A stretch of 64,000 nucleotides of DNA from Pseudoalteromonas aliena SW19 (GTDB taxonomy: Bacteria; Pseudomonadota; Gammaproteobacteria; Enterobacterales; Alteromonadaceae): NCBI RefSeq assembly GCF_014905615.1, contig NZ_AQGU01000029.1, positions 496,001 through 560,000 of the forward strand, given 5' to 3'. The translations under genes and the position numbers were made by a program. This document shows, piece by piece, positions 7,448 through 16,152 of this stretch. Under the pieces are notes generated by a model. It did no database searches and was not told the DNA's origin. It was given only the letters and a program-made list of their open reading frames with translations. Each line of letters starts with the position of its first letter. Within the stretch, counting starts at the first letter, position 1.

Positions 7448-10093
7448 ATGAGTGAACAATATACCGCCTTGCGAGGCAATGTAAATTTGCTTGGACAACT
7501 GCTTGGACAAACTATTAAAGATGCTCAAGGCCAAGCGATTTTAGACAAAGTAGAAGAAATTCGTGCTTTATCAAAGTCATCTCGCAGTGGTAACGAAGAC
7601 GACCGTCAAGCGCTAATAAAAGTACTCCACGCGCTGAGTGACGAAGAACTTTTACCAGTTGCCCGTTCATTTAATCATTTTTTAAATTTAGCTAATGTTG
7701 CTGAGCAGTTTCATACTGTTTCGCGCTTTAATGATGTTGGCCTTGGCCAACTTAATCCTCTCACTCAAACATTAAAAGCGTTAGCGACAAAGGCACAAGA
7801 AGGCCAACTAGACAGTAATCATTTGGCCGAAACACTCTCAAAACTCCACATAAATCTAGTATTAACCGCTCATCCTACCGAAGTGACGCGTCGCACAATT
7901 ATTAACAAACATGTTGAATTGAGTGATTGTTTGGCTTCACTTGAGCGAAAAGATAATTTACCCCAAGAACGCAGTAACATTTTAAATCGCATTGAACAGC
8001 TTATCAGTCAAGCATGGCATACCGATGATATTCGTCGCTCGCGACCCACTCCTGTGGATGAAGCAAAATGGGGTTATGCGGTCATTGAAAATAGTCTTTG
8101 GCACGCGGTTCCACGTTTTTTACGTGAGTTTTCAGCAAATGTTAAAGCGCAGTTAAACTTAGAATTACCCGCTAATTATAGTCCAATTGAATTTACTTCA
8201 TGGATGGGGGGAGACCGTGATGGCAATCCATTTGTAACGGCGCAGGTGACCACTCAAGTACTTGATCATGGTCGTTGGATGGCGCTTGATTTATACAACC
8301 ATGATCTAGACACGCTCAGTGCTGAATTATCTATGTCGGATGCCAGCGATGAGCTTATTGAACTAGCGGGGCAAGATTTTGAACCATACAGAGCCGTACT
8401 GAAAAAACTCAAAAATCAAGTCGCTGAAACCGTTGTGCATCTTGGCGCTAAAATTAAAAATAAGCGCAGTGATTCACAAGATCTCATCACCGATATTAAC
8501 CAGCTTAGGCAACCGGTAGAAGTTTGTTATCGCTCATTGTTAAAATGCAATATGAATGTGGTCGCTAATGGATTATTACTTGATTTACTATACCGCATAA
8601 ACAGTTTTGGTCTGCGTTTAGCTAAACTTGATGTACGCCAAGATTCATCGCGCCACAGTGATGTGTTTTCAGAGCTGACTCGTTATTTAGGGTTAGGCGA
8701 TTACAACCAATGGCAAGAGCAAGACAAACAAGCCTTTTTACTAACCGAGCTTAACTCGCGTAGGCCGCTTATTCCAAAGCATTGGCAACCCAGCGCTGAT
8801 GTACAAGAAGTGCTTGATACCTTTGATGTTATTGCCATGCAAGATGAGGCAACATTTGGCCTGTATATTATTTCGATGGCGCGCACCGCATCAGATGTTT
8901 TAGCGGTACAACTATTGTTAAAAGAAAGTGGCTGTAGCTTTGATTTACCCGTAGCGCCATTGTTTGAAACACTCGACGATTTAAACGCAGGCAGTGATGT
9001 AATTACCACGTTGCTTGATAATGTTTGGTATCGCGGGCACATTAAAAACACGCAAAATGTAATGATAGGTTACTCTGATTCGGCCAAAGATGCCGGCATG
9101 ATGGCAGCAGGTTGGGCGCAGTACGAAGCAATGGATAAACTTGTACAACTTGCTGATGCACGTGGGATTGAGCTGGTTTTATTTCATGGCCGTGGTGGTA
9201 CCGTAGGGCGCGGTGGTGCACCTGCTGCACAAGCGCTTCATTCGCAACCGCCAGGCTCATTAAAAGGGGGGTTGCGTGTAACCGAGCAAGGTGAAATGAT
9301 CCGCTTTAAATTTGGTTTACCCGATGTTGCACTGCAAAGCTTAAATATTTACGCAGGCGCAGTACTGCAAAGTAACTTATTACCACCACCGGAGCCAAAA
9401 CCACAGTGGCGTGAAGTAATGCAGCTCATTAGTGAACAGTCGTGTGAACACTACCGCAATGTAGTTCGCCACGACGAAAACTTTGTGCCTTACTTTAGAA
9501 TGGCAACGCCAGAACTTGAACTGTCTAAACTTCCGCTTGGCTCTCGCCCTGCAAAACGTAACCCCAATGGTGGCGTTGAAAGTTTACGTGCTATTCCGTG
9601 GATTTTTGCTTGGAGTCAAAACCGTTTAATGCTTCCTGCATGGTTAGGTGCGTTAACCGGTTTAAAAGCAGCGCTTGAGAAGTATGGTGCACAAACTCTA
9701 AACGAAATGAGCCTGCAGTGGCCGTTTTTCAGATCGCGCCTAGAAATGTTAGAAATGGTATTTAGTAAAGCCGATTGTTGGTTGAGTGAGCATTACGATA
9801 ACGCGTTGGTGGAAGATATGTACAAACCACTGGGTATCACGCTTCGTAAAGAGCTTAAAGAAGCCATTACTTTAGTGCAATCGCTGAGCCCGCAAAAAAG
9901 TCTGTTAGCTGAGCAGCCTTGGATCAAAGAGTCAATTAGTTTACGTAACCCGTACACCGATCCACTTAATTTATTACAGGTTGAGCTGCTTCGTCGTGCG
10001 CGTTCAAACGACAAGCACAACGAAGGTGATATTGATAATGCATTAATGATAACAATGACGGGCATTGCAGCAGGTATGCGCAATACTGGTTAA
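7448..10093 (+). CDS. ppc: Phosphoenolpyruvate carboxylase
   Basis: An 881-residue PEP carboxylase, which makes oxaloacetate from PEP and bicarbonate to refill the TCA cycle. Signatures present are VLTAHPTEVTRRT (catalytic His near 138), WMGGDRDGNPFVT, GYSDSAKDAGM, LFHGRGGTVGRGG (catalytic Arg/Gly loop) and the invariant C-terminus GIAAGMRNTG. Length matches the bacterial enzyme (883 in E. coli). The start at 7448 has an AAGGAG ribosome site 8 bases upstream. Unusually, the leader is occupied by one family-1 repeat, and a second, inverted copy lies between the stop codon and the likely terminator at 10430, so transcription probably reads into or through repeat DNA on both sides. Confidence 0.97.
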   Translation: MSEQYTALRGNVNLLGQLLGQTIKDAQGQAILDKVEEIRALSKSSRSGNEDDRQALIKVLHALSDEELLPVARSFNHFLNLANVAEQFHTVSRFNDVGLGQLNPLTQTLKALATKAQEGQLDSNHLAETLSKLHINLVLTAHPTEVTRRTIINKHVELSDCLASLERKDNLPQERSNILNRIEQLISQAWHTDDIRRSRPTPVDEAKWGYAVIENSLWHAVPRFLREFSANVKAQLNLELPANYSPIEFTSWMGGDRDGNPFVTAQVTTQVLDHGRWMALDLYNHDLDTLSAELSMSDASDELIELAGQDFEPYRAVLKKLKNQVAETVVHLGAKIKNKRSDSQDLITDINQLRQPVEVCYRSLLKCNMNVVANGLLLDLLYRINSFGLRLAKLDVRQDSSRHSDVFSELTRYLGLGDYNQWQEQDKQAFLLTELNSRRPLIPKHWQPSADVQEVLDTFDVIAMQDEATFGLYIISMARTASDVLAVQLLLKESGCSFDLPVAPLFETLDDLNAGSDVITTLLDNVWYRGHIKNTQNVMIGYSDSAKDAGMMAAGWAQYEAMDKLVQLADARGIELVLFHGRGGTVGRGGAPAAQALHSQPPGSLKGGLRVTEQGEMIRFKFGLPDVALQSLNIYAGAVLQSNLLPPPEPKPQWREVMQLISEQSCEHYRNVVRHDENFVPYFRMATPELELSKLPLGSRPAKRNPNGGVESLRAIPWIFAWSQNRLMLPAWLGALTGLKAALEKYGAQTLNEMSLQWPFFRSRLEMLEMVFSKADCWLSEHYDNALVEDMYKPLGITLRKELKEAITLVQSLSPQKSLLAEQPWIKESISLRNPYTDPLNLLQVELLRRARSNDKHNEGDIDNALMITMTGIAAGMRNTG

Positions 10094-10106
10094 CAGGTTA
10101 TTTTGT

Positions 10107-10422
10107 TAGGGCGTGTTGACCTTTGTGGATTGAAATTTGTTCAATCTAGGGGCGATTTAATCGCGGCGCGAGGTTTGTAACCTAGTGGGCTCGGTAACTG
10201 CTCCTGCGTTACTCTAATGGCTTACATCCCTGTAAGAATAAGTAAAAACCGAGCAACAAAGAGTTAATCGTCCCTAGAAAGAACCCAAAGGGCAGCGCAT
10301 GTTTGGCATTTATGCTGCGTTATTGCCTATTTATGGGGAATAACCACACCACATAGGCACTGCCTTGCCTAAAAACCAAACAGTCAGCTGCAAAATCAAT
10401 CACGAAAGGTCAACACGCCCTA
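10107..10422 (-). mobile_element. Family-1 MITE-like repeat, copy B (downstream of ppc, inverted)
   Basis: A full 312-bp copy (10109-10420) flanked by TA duplications at 10107-10108 and 10421-10422, in reverse orientation to copy A. The ends start GGGCGTGTTGACCTTTG and finish CAAAGG-like with GGTCAACACGCCC. It lies 13 bp past the ppc stop and directly before the ppc terminator hairpin. It has the same length as the copy inside the GNAT gene at 45110. Confidence 0.9.
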
Positions 10423-10429
10423 ATTAAAC

Positions 10430-10457
10430 GGGAGTACGCGATGTGCTCCCTTTTTTT
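10430..10457 (+). terminator. Probable ppc terminator, displaced by a repeat
   Basis: Stem GGGAGTAC / GTGCTCCC (one G-T pair) with loop GCGAT followed by seven T. It is 337 bp from the ppc stop because repeat copy B sits in between. Confidence 0.75.
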
Positions 10458-10528
10458 GCGTTAAATAGGCTGGTATTTAGTATCTTAACCTTTTAAACTA
10501 CTTAGCCATTGAATAATTAAAAAATGTT

Positions 10529-11458
10529 ATGGCTTCAGCAACTTTTACTGTACAGCAAGATACAGCACTTACCAATTCACACATCTCATTAAACGTAGCG
10601 CAAACAGCGTCATTACGTAGCCAATTAAAGTCCCAACGTGGCATTTTAAATTCTAATAATATTAAAGCGTTATGCTCGCAATATGCGGTGTCGGAAGATT
10701 CACTATTGCAAGGTTTAGTGCCTCTAGCTTCTGAGTTTTCAGTTGCTCCCGTATCACTTTTCCACGTTGGCGCAATCGTTAAAGCGCTTGATGAAAATGG
10801 CGATATACACTTTTATTTTGGTGCAAATGTAGAATTTAATCATCAAGCATTGAGTTTAGTGGTTCACGCAGAGCAATCGGCTATTAATAATGCATGGTTA
10901 AATGGTGCTAAAAAAATTCTAAAAATAGCCATTAGTGATGCACCATGTGGATATTGTCGCCAGTTTATGAATGAACTAGCCGATGCTAAAGAATTTGATA
11001 TTTTACTCCCAAACCAGCAATTTACATTAGCCGAGTTACTACCGCATTCATTTGGGCCAACTGATTTAGGTAATGAATTTAGTTTATTCAATCCAAAACC
11101 ACAGTTAGCTAAATTTAATCTAGATGGCCTTGATGAAACATTTGCCCGCTTTGCGCTTAATGCTTACGTGCCTTATAGCCAAAATTTTTGCGCAGTAAAA
11201 ATCGTTACGTTTAATGACGGTGATTTTTATGGAAGCTATGCTGAAAATGCAGCGTATAGCCCAAGCTTATCGCCACTACAAAGCGCATTAAGTCAGTTTT
11301 TTTTAGCGGGTCTTAGCTTTAATGAAAGCGTTGTGAAGGGTATTACGTTATTAGAAACCAAAGGGCAAGAAAACCAAGCTGGTGTAGCAAAGGCTGTGTT
11401 GGCTAGTTTTAGCAATTTACCCGCACTTGAGATAATTAGCGCCCCACTTAAAGAGTGA
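10529..11458 (+). CDS. cdd: Cytidine deaminase
   Basis: A 309-residue two-domain cytidine/deoxycytidine deaminase, which converts cytidine to uridine in pyrimidine salvage. The zinc site is in the first domain: HAEQSAINNA (His, catalytic Glu) and APCGYCRQFMNE (two Cys). The second, degenerate deaminase domain makes the length close to E. coli Cdd (294). The ATG at 10529 has a weak ribosome site. It is convergent with udp, whose product uses the uridine formed here; a perfect hairpin between them serves both. Confidence 0.93.
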   Translation: MASATFTVQQDTALTNSHISLNVAQTASLRSQLKSQRGILNSNNIKALCSQYAVSEDSLLQGLVPLASEFSVAPVSLFHVGAIVKALDENGDIHFYFGANVEFNHQALSLVVHAEQSAINNAWLNGAKKILKIAISDAPCGYCRQFMNELADAKEFDILLPNQQFTLAELLPHSFGPTDLGNEFSLFNPKPQLAKFNLDGLDETFARFALNAYVPYSQNFCAVKIVTFNDGDFYGSYAENAAYSPSLSPLQSALSQFFLAGLSFNESVVKGITLLETKGQENQAGVAKAVLASFSNLPALEIISAPLKE

Positions 11459-11465
11459 TCCGCAT

Positions 11466-11500
11466 ACAATAAAGCACAGCTAAAAGCTGTGCTTTATTGT
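11466..11500. terminator. Bidirectional terminator between cdd and udp
   Basis: Perfect inverted repeat with 16-bp arms (ACAATAAAGCACAGCT and its complement) and a 3-base loop, located between two convergent stop codons. Confidence 0.85.
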
Positions 11501-11511
11501 AACAGCCGGTA

Positions 11512-12267
11512 TTAATCAAGTAATACTTTAGCTGCTTCAAGTACGACAGCGACAGATTTTCGCTCTATTTCACCATGGTCAACATTTGGTATTTCTTGGC
11601 GAGTACGGTTGACAAGTACGCCTGCTACACAAGCTGCTTGTAAACCAAGTGCCGCGCACATAGTAAATAATGTCGCCGATTCCATTTCGTAGTTCATTAC
11701 ACCAAGCTTTTGCCATTCTTCACAGCTACCTTGGAATGCTTTTGGCACGTAACCAGAATGCGTATCGTAACGCTCTTGGCCTGGGTAGAACGTATCGCTT
11801 GAAGCTGTAATACCAATATGAAAATCGATATTCAAATTATTACATGCTTGTACCATTGCTTGTGTTGCATAAAAGTCAGACACAGCAGGGTAGCTAAGTG
11901 GTGCAAAATGCTGGCTAGCACCGTCTAAACGCACAGATGCTTGGCTAATTAAAATGTCACCTTCGTTTATATGTGGTTGAATAGCACCCGTTGTACCAAT
12001 ACGTAAAAATTTACGTACGCCAAGTTGCGCTAATTCTTCTACAGCAATAGACGTAGATGGACCACCAATACCCGTAGAACAAATAACCACAGAGTGACCA
12101 TTAAGTTGGCCTAAATAAACATGGAATTCACGTGTTTGAGCAAGGCAGGTTGGATTGTCTAGGAATTGTGAAATGCGTGCAGCACGATCAGGGTCGCCCG
12201 GTACAATTGCAAGTTTTGCACCTTTAAGATCGTCAATACATAGTCCTAAGTGAAATACCTTTTCCAT
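11512..12267 (-). CDS. udp: Uridine phosphorylase
   Basis: A 251-residue phosphorylase of the PNP/UDP family that splits uridine with phosphate into uracil and ribose-1-phosphate. Visible motifs are VPGDPDRAARI (phosphate loop), ICSTGIGGPSTSIAVEEL, RIGTTGAIQPHINEGD and MNYEMESATLFTM (nucleoside-binding Glu/Met/Glu). Length is the same class as E. coli Udp (253). It is convergent with cdd, giving a cytidine-to-uracil salvage pair. Confidence 0.95.
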   Translation of the reverse strand: MEKVFHLGLCIDDLKGAKLAIVPGDPDRAARISQFLDNPTCLAQTREFHVYLGQLNGHSVVICSTGIGGPSTSIAVEELAQLGVRKFLRIGTTGAIQPHINEGDILISQASVRLDGASQHFAPLSYPAVSDFYATQAMVQACNNLNIDFHIGITASSDTFYPGQERYDTHSGYVPKAFQGSCEEWQKLGVMNYEMESATLFTMCAALGLQAACVAGVLVNRTRQEIPNVDHGEIERKSVAVVLEAAKVLLD

Positions 12268-12723
12268 AGCTAAGCCTTTTTATAAAAATTGTTGTCAATC
12301 AAACATGATTGCTAGAAACGTTTATCAAGTACAGGACGATTGTCCGTTTTATTCTAACTGTTCAAAATTAAGTATGAATATTTTAAAGTGTTAATTTGAT
12401 TTATTCATCAACAATGAATATTCAATCAAGCATCTATATGCGCGGCCATACGGTGTGGTTGACATGTTTAAGCAGACATAATAAGTATCACTCAAGCGCG
12501 TAACTAAAATTAAATAAGCCCTAGCTGTAAATTACTAAAGTTTAATTAATTCAATTGATTGTATTAGCTTTAACTATTTTTAAGCAAATGTACTTATACG
12601 GATCAGGCACGGACTTATTAAGCAAAATAGAATTTATTTAAAGTTTAGGCATTTTTAAATATTTTGCATAACTAATCAAAATTAGTTAGTTGCGGACAGA
12701 ACAAAAAATCGTAAGGGTTTATT
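12268..12723. other. Long intergenic region between udp and the arginase-family gene
   Basis: A 456-bp AT-rich divergent promoter region with no convincing reading frame. A TTGACA hexamer at 12459-12464 and the inverted repeat at 12670-12687 are the only regulatory-looking sites I can point to. Confidence 0.5.
12670..12687. promoter_or_regulatory. Candidate operator before the arginase-family gene
   Basis: Inverted repeat AACTAAT-CAAA-ATTAGTT with perfect 7-bp arms, 37 bp before the ATG at 12724. The cognate regulator is unknown. Confidence 0.4.
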
Positions 12724-13833
12724 ATGAGCACACAATTTCAAGCATTTAAAAACAAAGTTGAGCACTGCTTGTGCGCACCAGGTGATGGTGTATACACGGT
12801 AAATACAGCCAAAGAGCGAAAAGCAGCACTGAGAAATAAACTTTACGGGCAAACTGAAAACGTTGATAACCTATGGCGTGAGTCGTTAAATAAATTACCA
12901 AATTCCCCGCATAAAGCGGTTATGTTAGGTATTAGCTCTGATTGCGGTGGCGGTATTTTACGTGGCGCAAATTGGGGACCGTTATTTGTGCGCTCAGCAT
13001 TGATTGATCAACAACCACAGTGCCATTCGTTTGATTTGGGTGATGTGCGTGTAATTCCACATTTATTGCATGACAAATACCTAAATGATGCAACAATTTC
13101 TAACTGCCAAAAAGCGTTATACGGTAATGAAGATAATGATTATTATGTGAGCCCATTATCGATTACTGAAGACGTATGCGACAGCTTTTACGCAACATTT
13201 ACAGACAAAGGCATATTTGGTATTGGTGGCGATCACTCAATTAGTTATCCACTGACTAAAGCGTACTTAAAAGCTAAGCGTGAGCAGGGCAAACGCACTG
13301 CTATTATTCACTTTGACGCGCATACAGATTTACTCGTTGAACGCTTAGGTATTGATTTATGTTTTGGCTCGTGGTGTACACATATTTTAGAGTTTTTACC
13401 GGCACCGCATCATTTAATTCAATTTGGTATTCGTTCAAGCGGTAAGCCAAAAGCGCACTGGGAAAGTACGTTTGGTGTTAAGCAACATTGGGCACATGAA
13501 ATCATAGAACGTGGCGCAGCCGCAGTTGCTGCTGAGGCTATTGCACAATTAAAAGCTGATAACGTTGATGAAGTGTATGTTAGTTTTGATATTGATGCGC
13601 TGGACGCTGAGTTTGCATCTGCTACGGGTACGCCAGAAGATAACGGTTTAACACCGCAACATGCGCTTGATATTTTATCAGCCATTGCCGATGAGTTCCC
13701 TATTACAGGTGCTGACATGATGGAAATAGCGCCGTTCACCGACAGCTCTTTAGTTGGTCAGTCAAGTTCTGAAACAACGCTGCGCGAAGGTGCTAAAATT
13801 TCAGCATTTTTGATTGATGCAATGAATAAGTAA
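12724..13833 (+). CDS. Arginase/agmatinase/formimidoylglutamase-family ureohydrolase
   Basis: A 369-residue member of the binuclear-manganese ureohydrolase family. Metal-site motifs are all present: GIGGDHSISYP, IIHFDAHTDLL and VSFDIDALDAEFA, plus late Glu in TGADMMEIAPF. Which guanidino substrate is split (arginine, agmatine, formimidoylglutamate or other) cannot be told; no hut or spe genes are adjacent. The N-terminal extension of about 60 residues is longer than in many arginases. A GTAAGGG site precedes the ATG. The stop codon TAA coincides with the left 3-bp target duplication of a family-2 repeat. Confidence 0.85.
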   Translation: MSTQFQAFKNKVEHCLCAPGDGVYTVNTAKERKAALRNKLYGQTENVDNLWRESLNKLPNSPHKAVMLGISSDCGGGILRGANWGPLFVRSALIDQQPQCHSFDLGDVRVIPHLLHDKYLNDATISNCQKALYGNEDNDYYVSPLSITEDVCDSFYATFTDKGIFGIGGDHSISYPLTKAYLKAKREQGKRTAIIHFDAHTDLLVERLGIDLCFGSWCTHILEFLPAPHHLIQFGIRSSGKPKAHWESTFGVKQHWAHEIIERGAAAVAAEAIAQLKADNVDEVYVSFDIDALDAEFASATGTPEDNGLTPQHALDILSAIADEFPITGADMMEIAPFTDSSLVGQSSSETTLREGAKISAFLIDAMNK

Positions 13834-14227
13834 TACCAATTGCATTAGGGTCTGTTGATCTTTTAAGGTTAAATTTGCAGCAGTCTGTTTGATATTTAGG
13901 CAAGGCAGCGCCTATGTAGTGTGGTTATTCCCCATAAATAGGCGATAACGCAGCATCAATGCCAAACAGGCGCTGCCCAAAGGGTTCTTCCTAGGGACTA
14001 TTTACTCTTTGTTGCTCGGTTTTTACTTATTCTTACAGGGATGTAAGCCATTAGAGTAACGCAGGAGCAGTTACCGAGCCCACTAGGTTGCAAACCTCGC
14101 GCCGCGATTAAATAGCTCAATAACAAGGCTAAAATTATGATACATAGTTGTTCTACATAAATAATTTTTAACGTAGTTAGTGAGTTATTTAATACGTTAA
14201 AGTGATCATGTTTTAATAAGATTGGTA
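13834..14227 (+). repeat. Family-2 repeat interrupted by a family-1 copy
   Basis: The left end TACCAATTGCAT starts immediately after TAA (13831-13833), and the right end ATTGGTA is followed by TAA (14228-14230), a 3-bp duplication. The interior right part (AATAACAAGGCTAAAATTATG onward) matches the copy at 22732-22891. The left part is cut at a TA dinucleotide by a family-1 element. Confidence 0.8.
13848..14115 (+). mobile_element. Family-1 MITE-like repeat, copy C (nested, right end deleted)
   Basis: Starts GGGTCTGTTGATC after TA at 13846-13847, inside the family-2 element, and carries the internal family-1 sequence up to GCGATTAAATAG. The last 45 or so bases and right inverted end are missing. 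The join to family-2 sequence falls at AAATAG, which both families contain at that point. Confidence 0.8.
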
Positions 14228-14504
14228 TAATTCGCACTATCAGGATAGCGTTGTTATCGCGTCCTATTGCAAGCCCTGTATTTATAGGGCTTGCGTTTAG
14301 CGCTTTGATGCAAACCAGTCCTCAATTTTCATAATATTTTATATTCCACTGTAAAACACCCCACTTTCAACTCAAAATACCTCTTTAACACATTGAAATA
14401 TAATGACTTATATATATTTATTAAATATAAATTGCTGCGTTTAAAAAACCGATTATAATCCAGCTGCTTTTTGTTTAAAAAGCGCTAACTTTTTGGAGCG
14501 TTAA

Positions 14505-15803
14505 ATGGGTGATTTAATCGGGATTAGTTTGTTGATCTTGATCAGTGCGTTGTTTGCTATGTCTGAAATAGCAATTGCAGCGTCGCGAAAAATAAAACTG
14601 CGAGTAATGGCAGATGAAGGTAACGTAAAGGCGGCTGCGGTATTAAAACTGCAAGAAAATCCAGGTGCTTTTTTTGCGATGATCCAAATAGCGCTCAATG
14701 CGATTGCTATATTAGGTGGCATTGTGGGCGAGCAGGCTTTATCGCCGTACGTTGAAAGTGTGTTGGTGTTATTTTACCAAGGTCCGCACTTAGAGAAAAT
14801 TAGCTTTTTATTCTCGTTTTTTACTATTACCTCACTATTTATTCTGTTTGCTGATTTAATGCCAAAGCGTTTAGCGATGATTATGCCAGAAGCGGTGGCT
14901 GTGAGAGTGGTTACAATAATGCGTTGGGTGACCTTTGCATTGACTCCTTTGGTGATGTTTTTTAACGGGGTCACTAATTTTGTATTGCGGTTGTTCAAAG
15001 TCCCTGCTGAGCGAGAAGATAATGTAACAACCGAAGACATTGTCGCTATGATGGATGCGGGTGCGGCATACGGCAGTTTACAAAAACAAGAATATGAATT
15101 AATAGGTAATGTGTTTGACTTAGAAGCGCGGTTTTTATCGAGCGTAATGACTCCTCGCGACCAAATTGTTTATTTTGATTTGAAAGAATCTAGCCATGAT
15201 ATTGCAACTAAAATTATTGATCATCCTCATAATCACTTTTTAGTGGTGTCAGGGAACTTAGATAAGTTGCATGGCTCAGTTGAATCAAAAGATATTTTAC
15301 GACAAGTCCTTAAAGGTGAAGCGGCTAATATCAATGATGAGCTGATTGATACAGATGTTTTTTACTTGCCCGAAACACTGAGTTTGTCTGAGGCGCTAAA
15401 TGCCTTTAAAAGTGCAGCTAAACCGTTTGCCGTTGTTGTTAATGAATATGCTTTATCGGTAGGCATTGTTACTGTAAAGGATTTAATGAAAGGCTTTATG
15501 GGGGATTTGATCACCCACCAAGGTGACGAATTGATAATAGCGCGCGATAAAGACTCTTGGTTAGTAGATGGTTTAACACCAATCACAGATTTAGCAAAAG
15601 TATTAGATATAGAAGAATTTCCTGAACAAATGCACTACGAAACGGTTGCTGGTTTCTTAATTTACACCATGAAGCGCATTCCCAAACGCGCTGAGCATTT
15701 AACCTATGCCGGTTTTAAATTTGAAGTTGTTGACGTTGAAGGGATAAGGGTAGAGCAGTTACTTGTATCAAGAGTCATATCCTCAGCCGCAATAACTCAA
15801 TAA
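14505..15803 (+). CDS. CNNM/CorC-type membrane protein with CBS pair (hemolysin family)
   Basis: A 432-residue inner-membrane protein. A DUF21/CNNM transmembrane domain (about 1-190, several hydrophobic segments starting GDLIGISLLILISALFAMSE) is followed by two CBS domains (about 205-335, with VMTPRDQIVYFD at the start and VVVNEYALSVGIVTVKDL at the end). A CorC_HlyC domain ends the protein (about 345-425, VDGLTPITDLAKVLDIEEF). Family members are linked to Mg2+/Co2+ efflux or homeostasis; the hemolysin name is historical. It is monocistronic, with a good terminator at 15835. Confidence 0.9.
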   Translation: MGDLIGISLLILISALFAMSEIAIAASRKIKLRVMADEGNVKAAAVLKLQENPGAFFAMIQIALNAIAILGGIVGEQALSPYVESVLVLFYQGPHLEKISFLFSFFTITSLFILFADLMPKRLAMIMPEAVAVRVVTIMRWVTFALTPLVMFFNGVTNFVLRLFKVPAEREDNVTTEDIVAMMDAGAAYGSLQKQEYELIGNVFDLEARFLSSVMTPRDQIVYFDLKESSHDIATKIIDHPHNHFLVVSGNLDKLHGSVESKDILRQVLKGEAANINDELIDTDVFYLPETLSLSEALNAFKSAAKPFAVVVNEYALSVGIVTVKDLMKGFMGDLITHQGDELIIARDKDSWLVDGLTPITDLAKVLDIEEFPEQMHYETVAGFLIYTMKRIPKRAEHLTYAGFKFEVVDVEGIRVEQLLVSRVISSAAITQ

Positions 15804-15834
15804 ACTTGATGTAATTGCGATACTCGTTATTTAT

Positions 15835-15860
15835 AAGCCAAGCCACGCTTGGCTTTTTTT
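15835..15860 (+). terminator. Terminator of the CBS-domain gene
   Basis: Hairpin AAGCCAAG-CCACG-CTTGGCTT followed by a T-run, 32 bp after the stop codon. Confidence 0.85.
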
Positions 15861-16110
15861 ATGTCGGTAATATCAATTGGCATAAGCTTTGAACAAATTA
15901 AATAGCCTGAGTTCAGGTTAGTTAAAATTTTACCTTGTTATTGACGCTATTTTCTTACCTCAAAATAGTCCACTACATCCCATGTTATTTGACCAACCCC
16001 ACGGTTCCATAACAAATAATTTCCTTCCAAATCTTATTACACATCCGGAAAAATAATAAATGTAAATTTGTGTAAAAAGTGATTGATTAACATATATTAA
16101 TAGTTGAATT
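15861..16110. other. Intergenic region before the efflux operon
   Basis: Non-coding, AT-rich. Contains the short palindromic repeat at 15903-15920 and probably the efflux-operon promoter near its right end (TTGATT/ATATTAAT-like sequence around 16083-16100). Confidence 0.45.
15903..15920. repeat. 18-bp palindromic repeat, copy 1
   Basis: TAGCCTGAGTTCAGGTTA, one of four similar intergenic or gene-end palindromes (consensus TAACCTGAGCTCAGGTTA). Confidence 0.6.
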
Positions 16111-16140
16111 TAATTTAGAATGATCGTTCACTCTAAATTA
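16111..16140. promoter_or_regulatory. Candidate TetR-type operator of the RND operon
   Basis: Perfect 9-bp arms TAATTTAGA / TCTAAATTA enclose a 12-bp centre; the centre overlaps a second near-palindrome GAATGATCGTTC (16119-16130). It lies just before the adaptor start at 16153, the usual place for the operator of an AcrR-like repressor; the TetR gene at 22053 is the natural candidate to bind it. Confidence 0.55.
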
Positions 16141-16152
16141 AAGGTATTTACC

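Noticed and set aside
8701..10083. Several minus-strand open frames inside ppc
   Set aside because: They are shadows of a well-conserved gene on the other strand and lack ribosome sites.
7161..10422. ppc as cargo of a composite transposon formed by the two inverted repeats
   Set aside because: ppc is a core gene, the repeats encode no transposase, and each copy has its own TA duplication, so two independent insertions explain the layout better.
13998..14237. 79-codon minus-strand frame
   Set aside because: It lies wholly inside the nested repeats, which are non-coding in every other copy.
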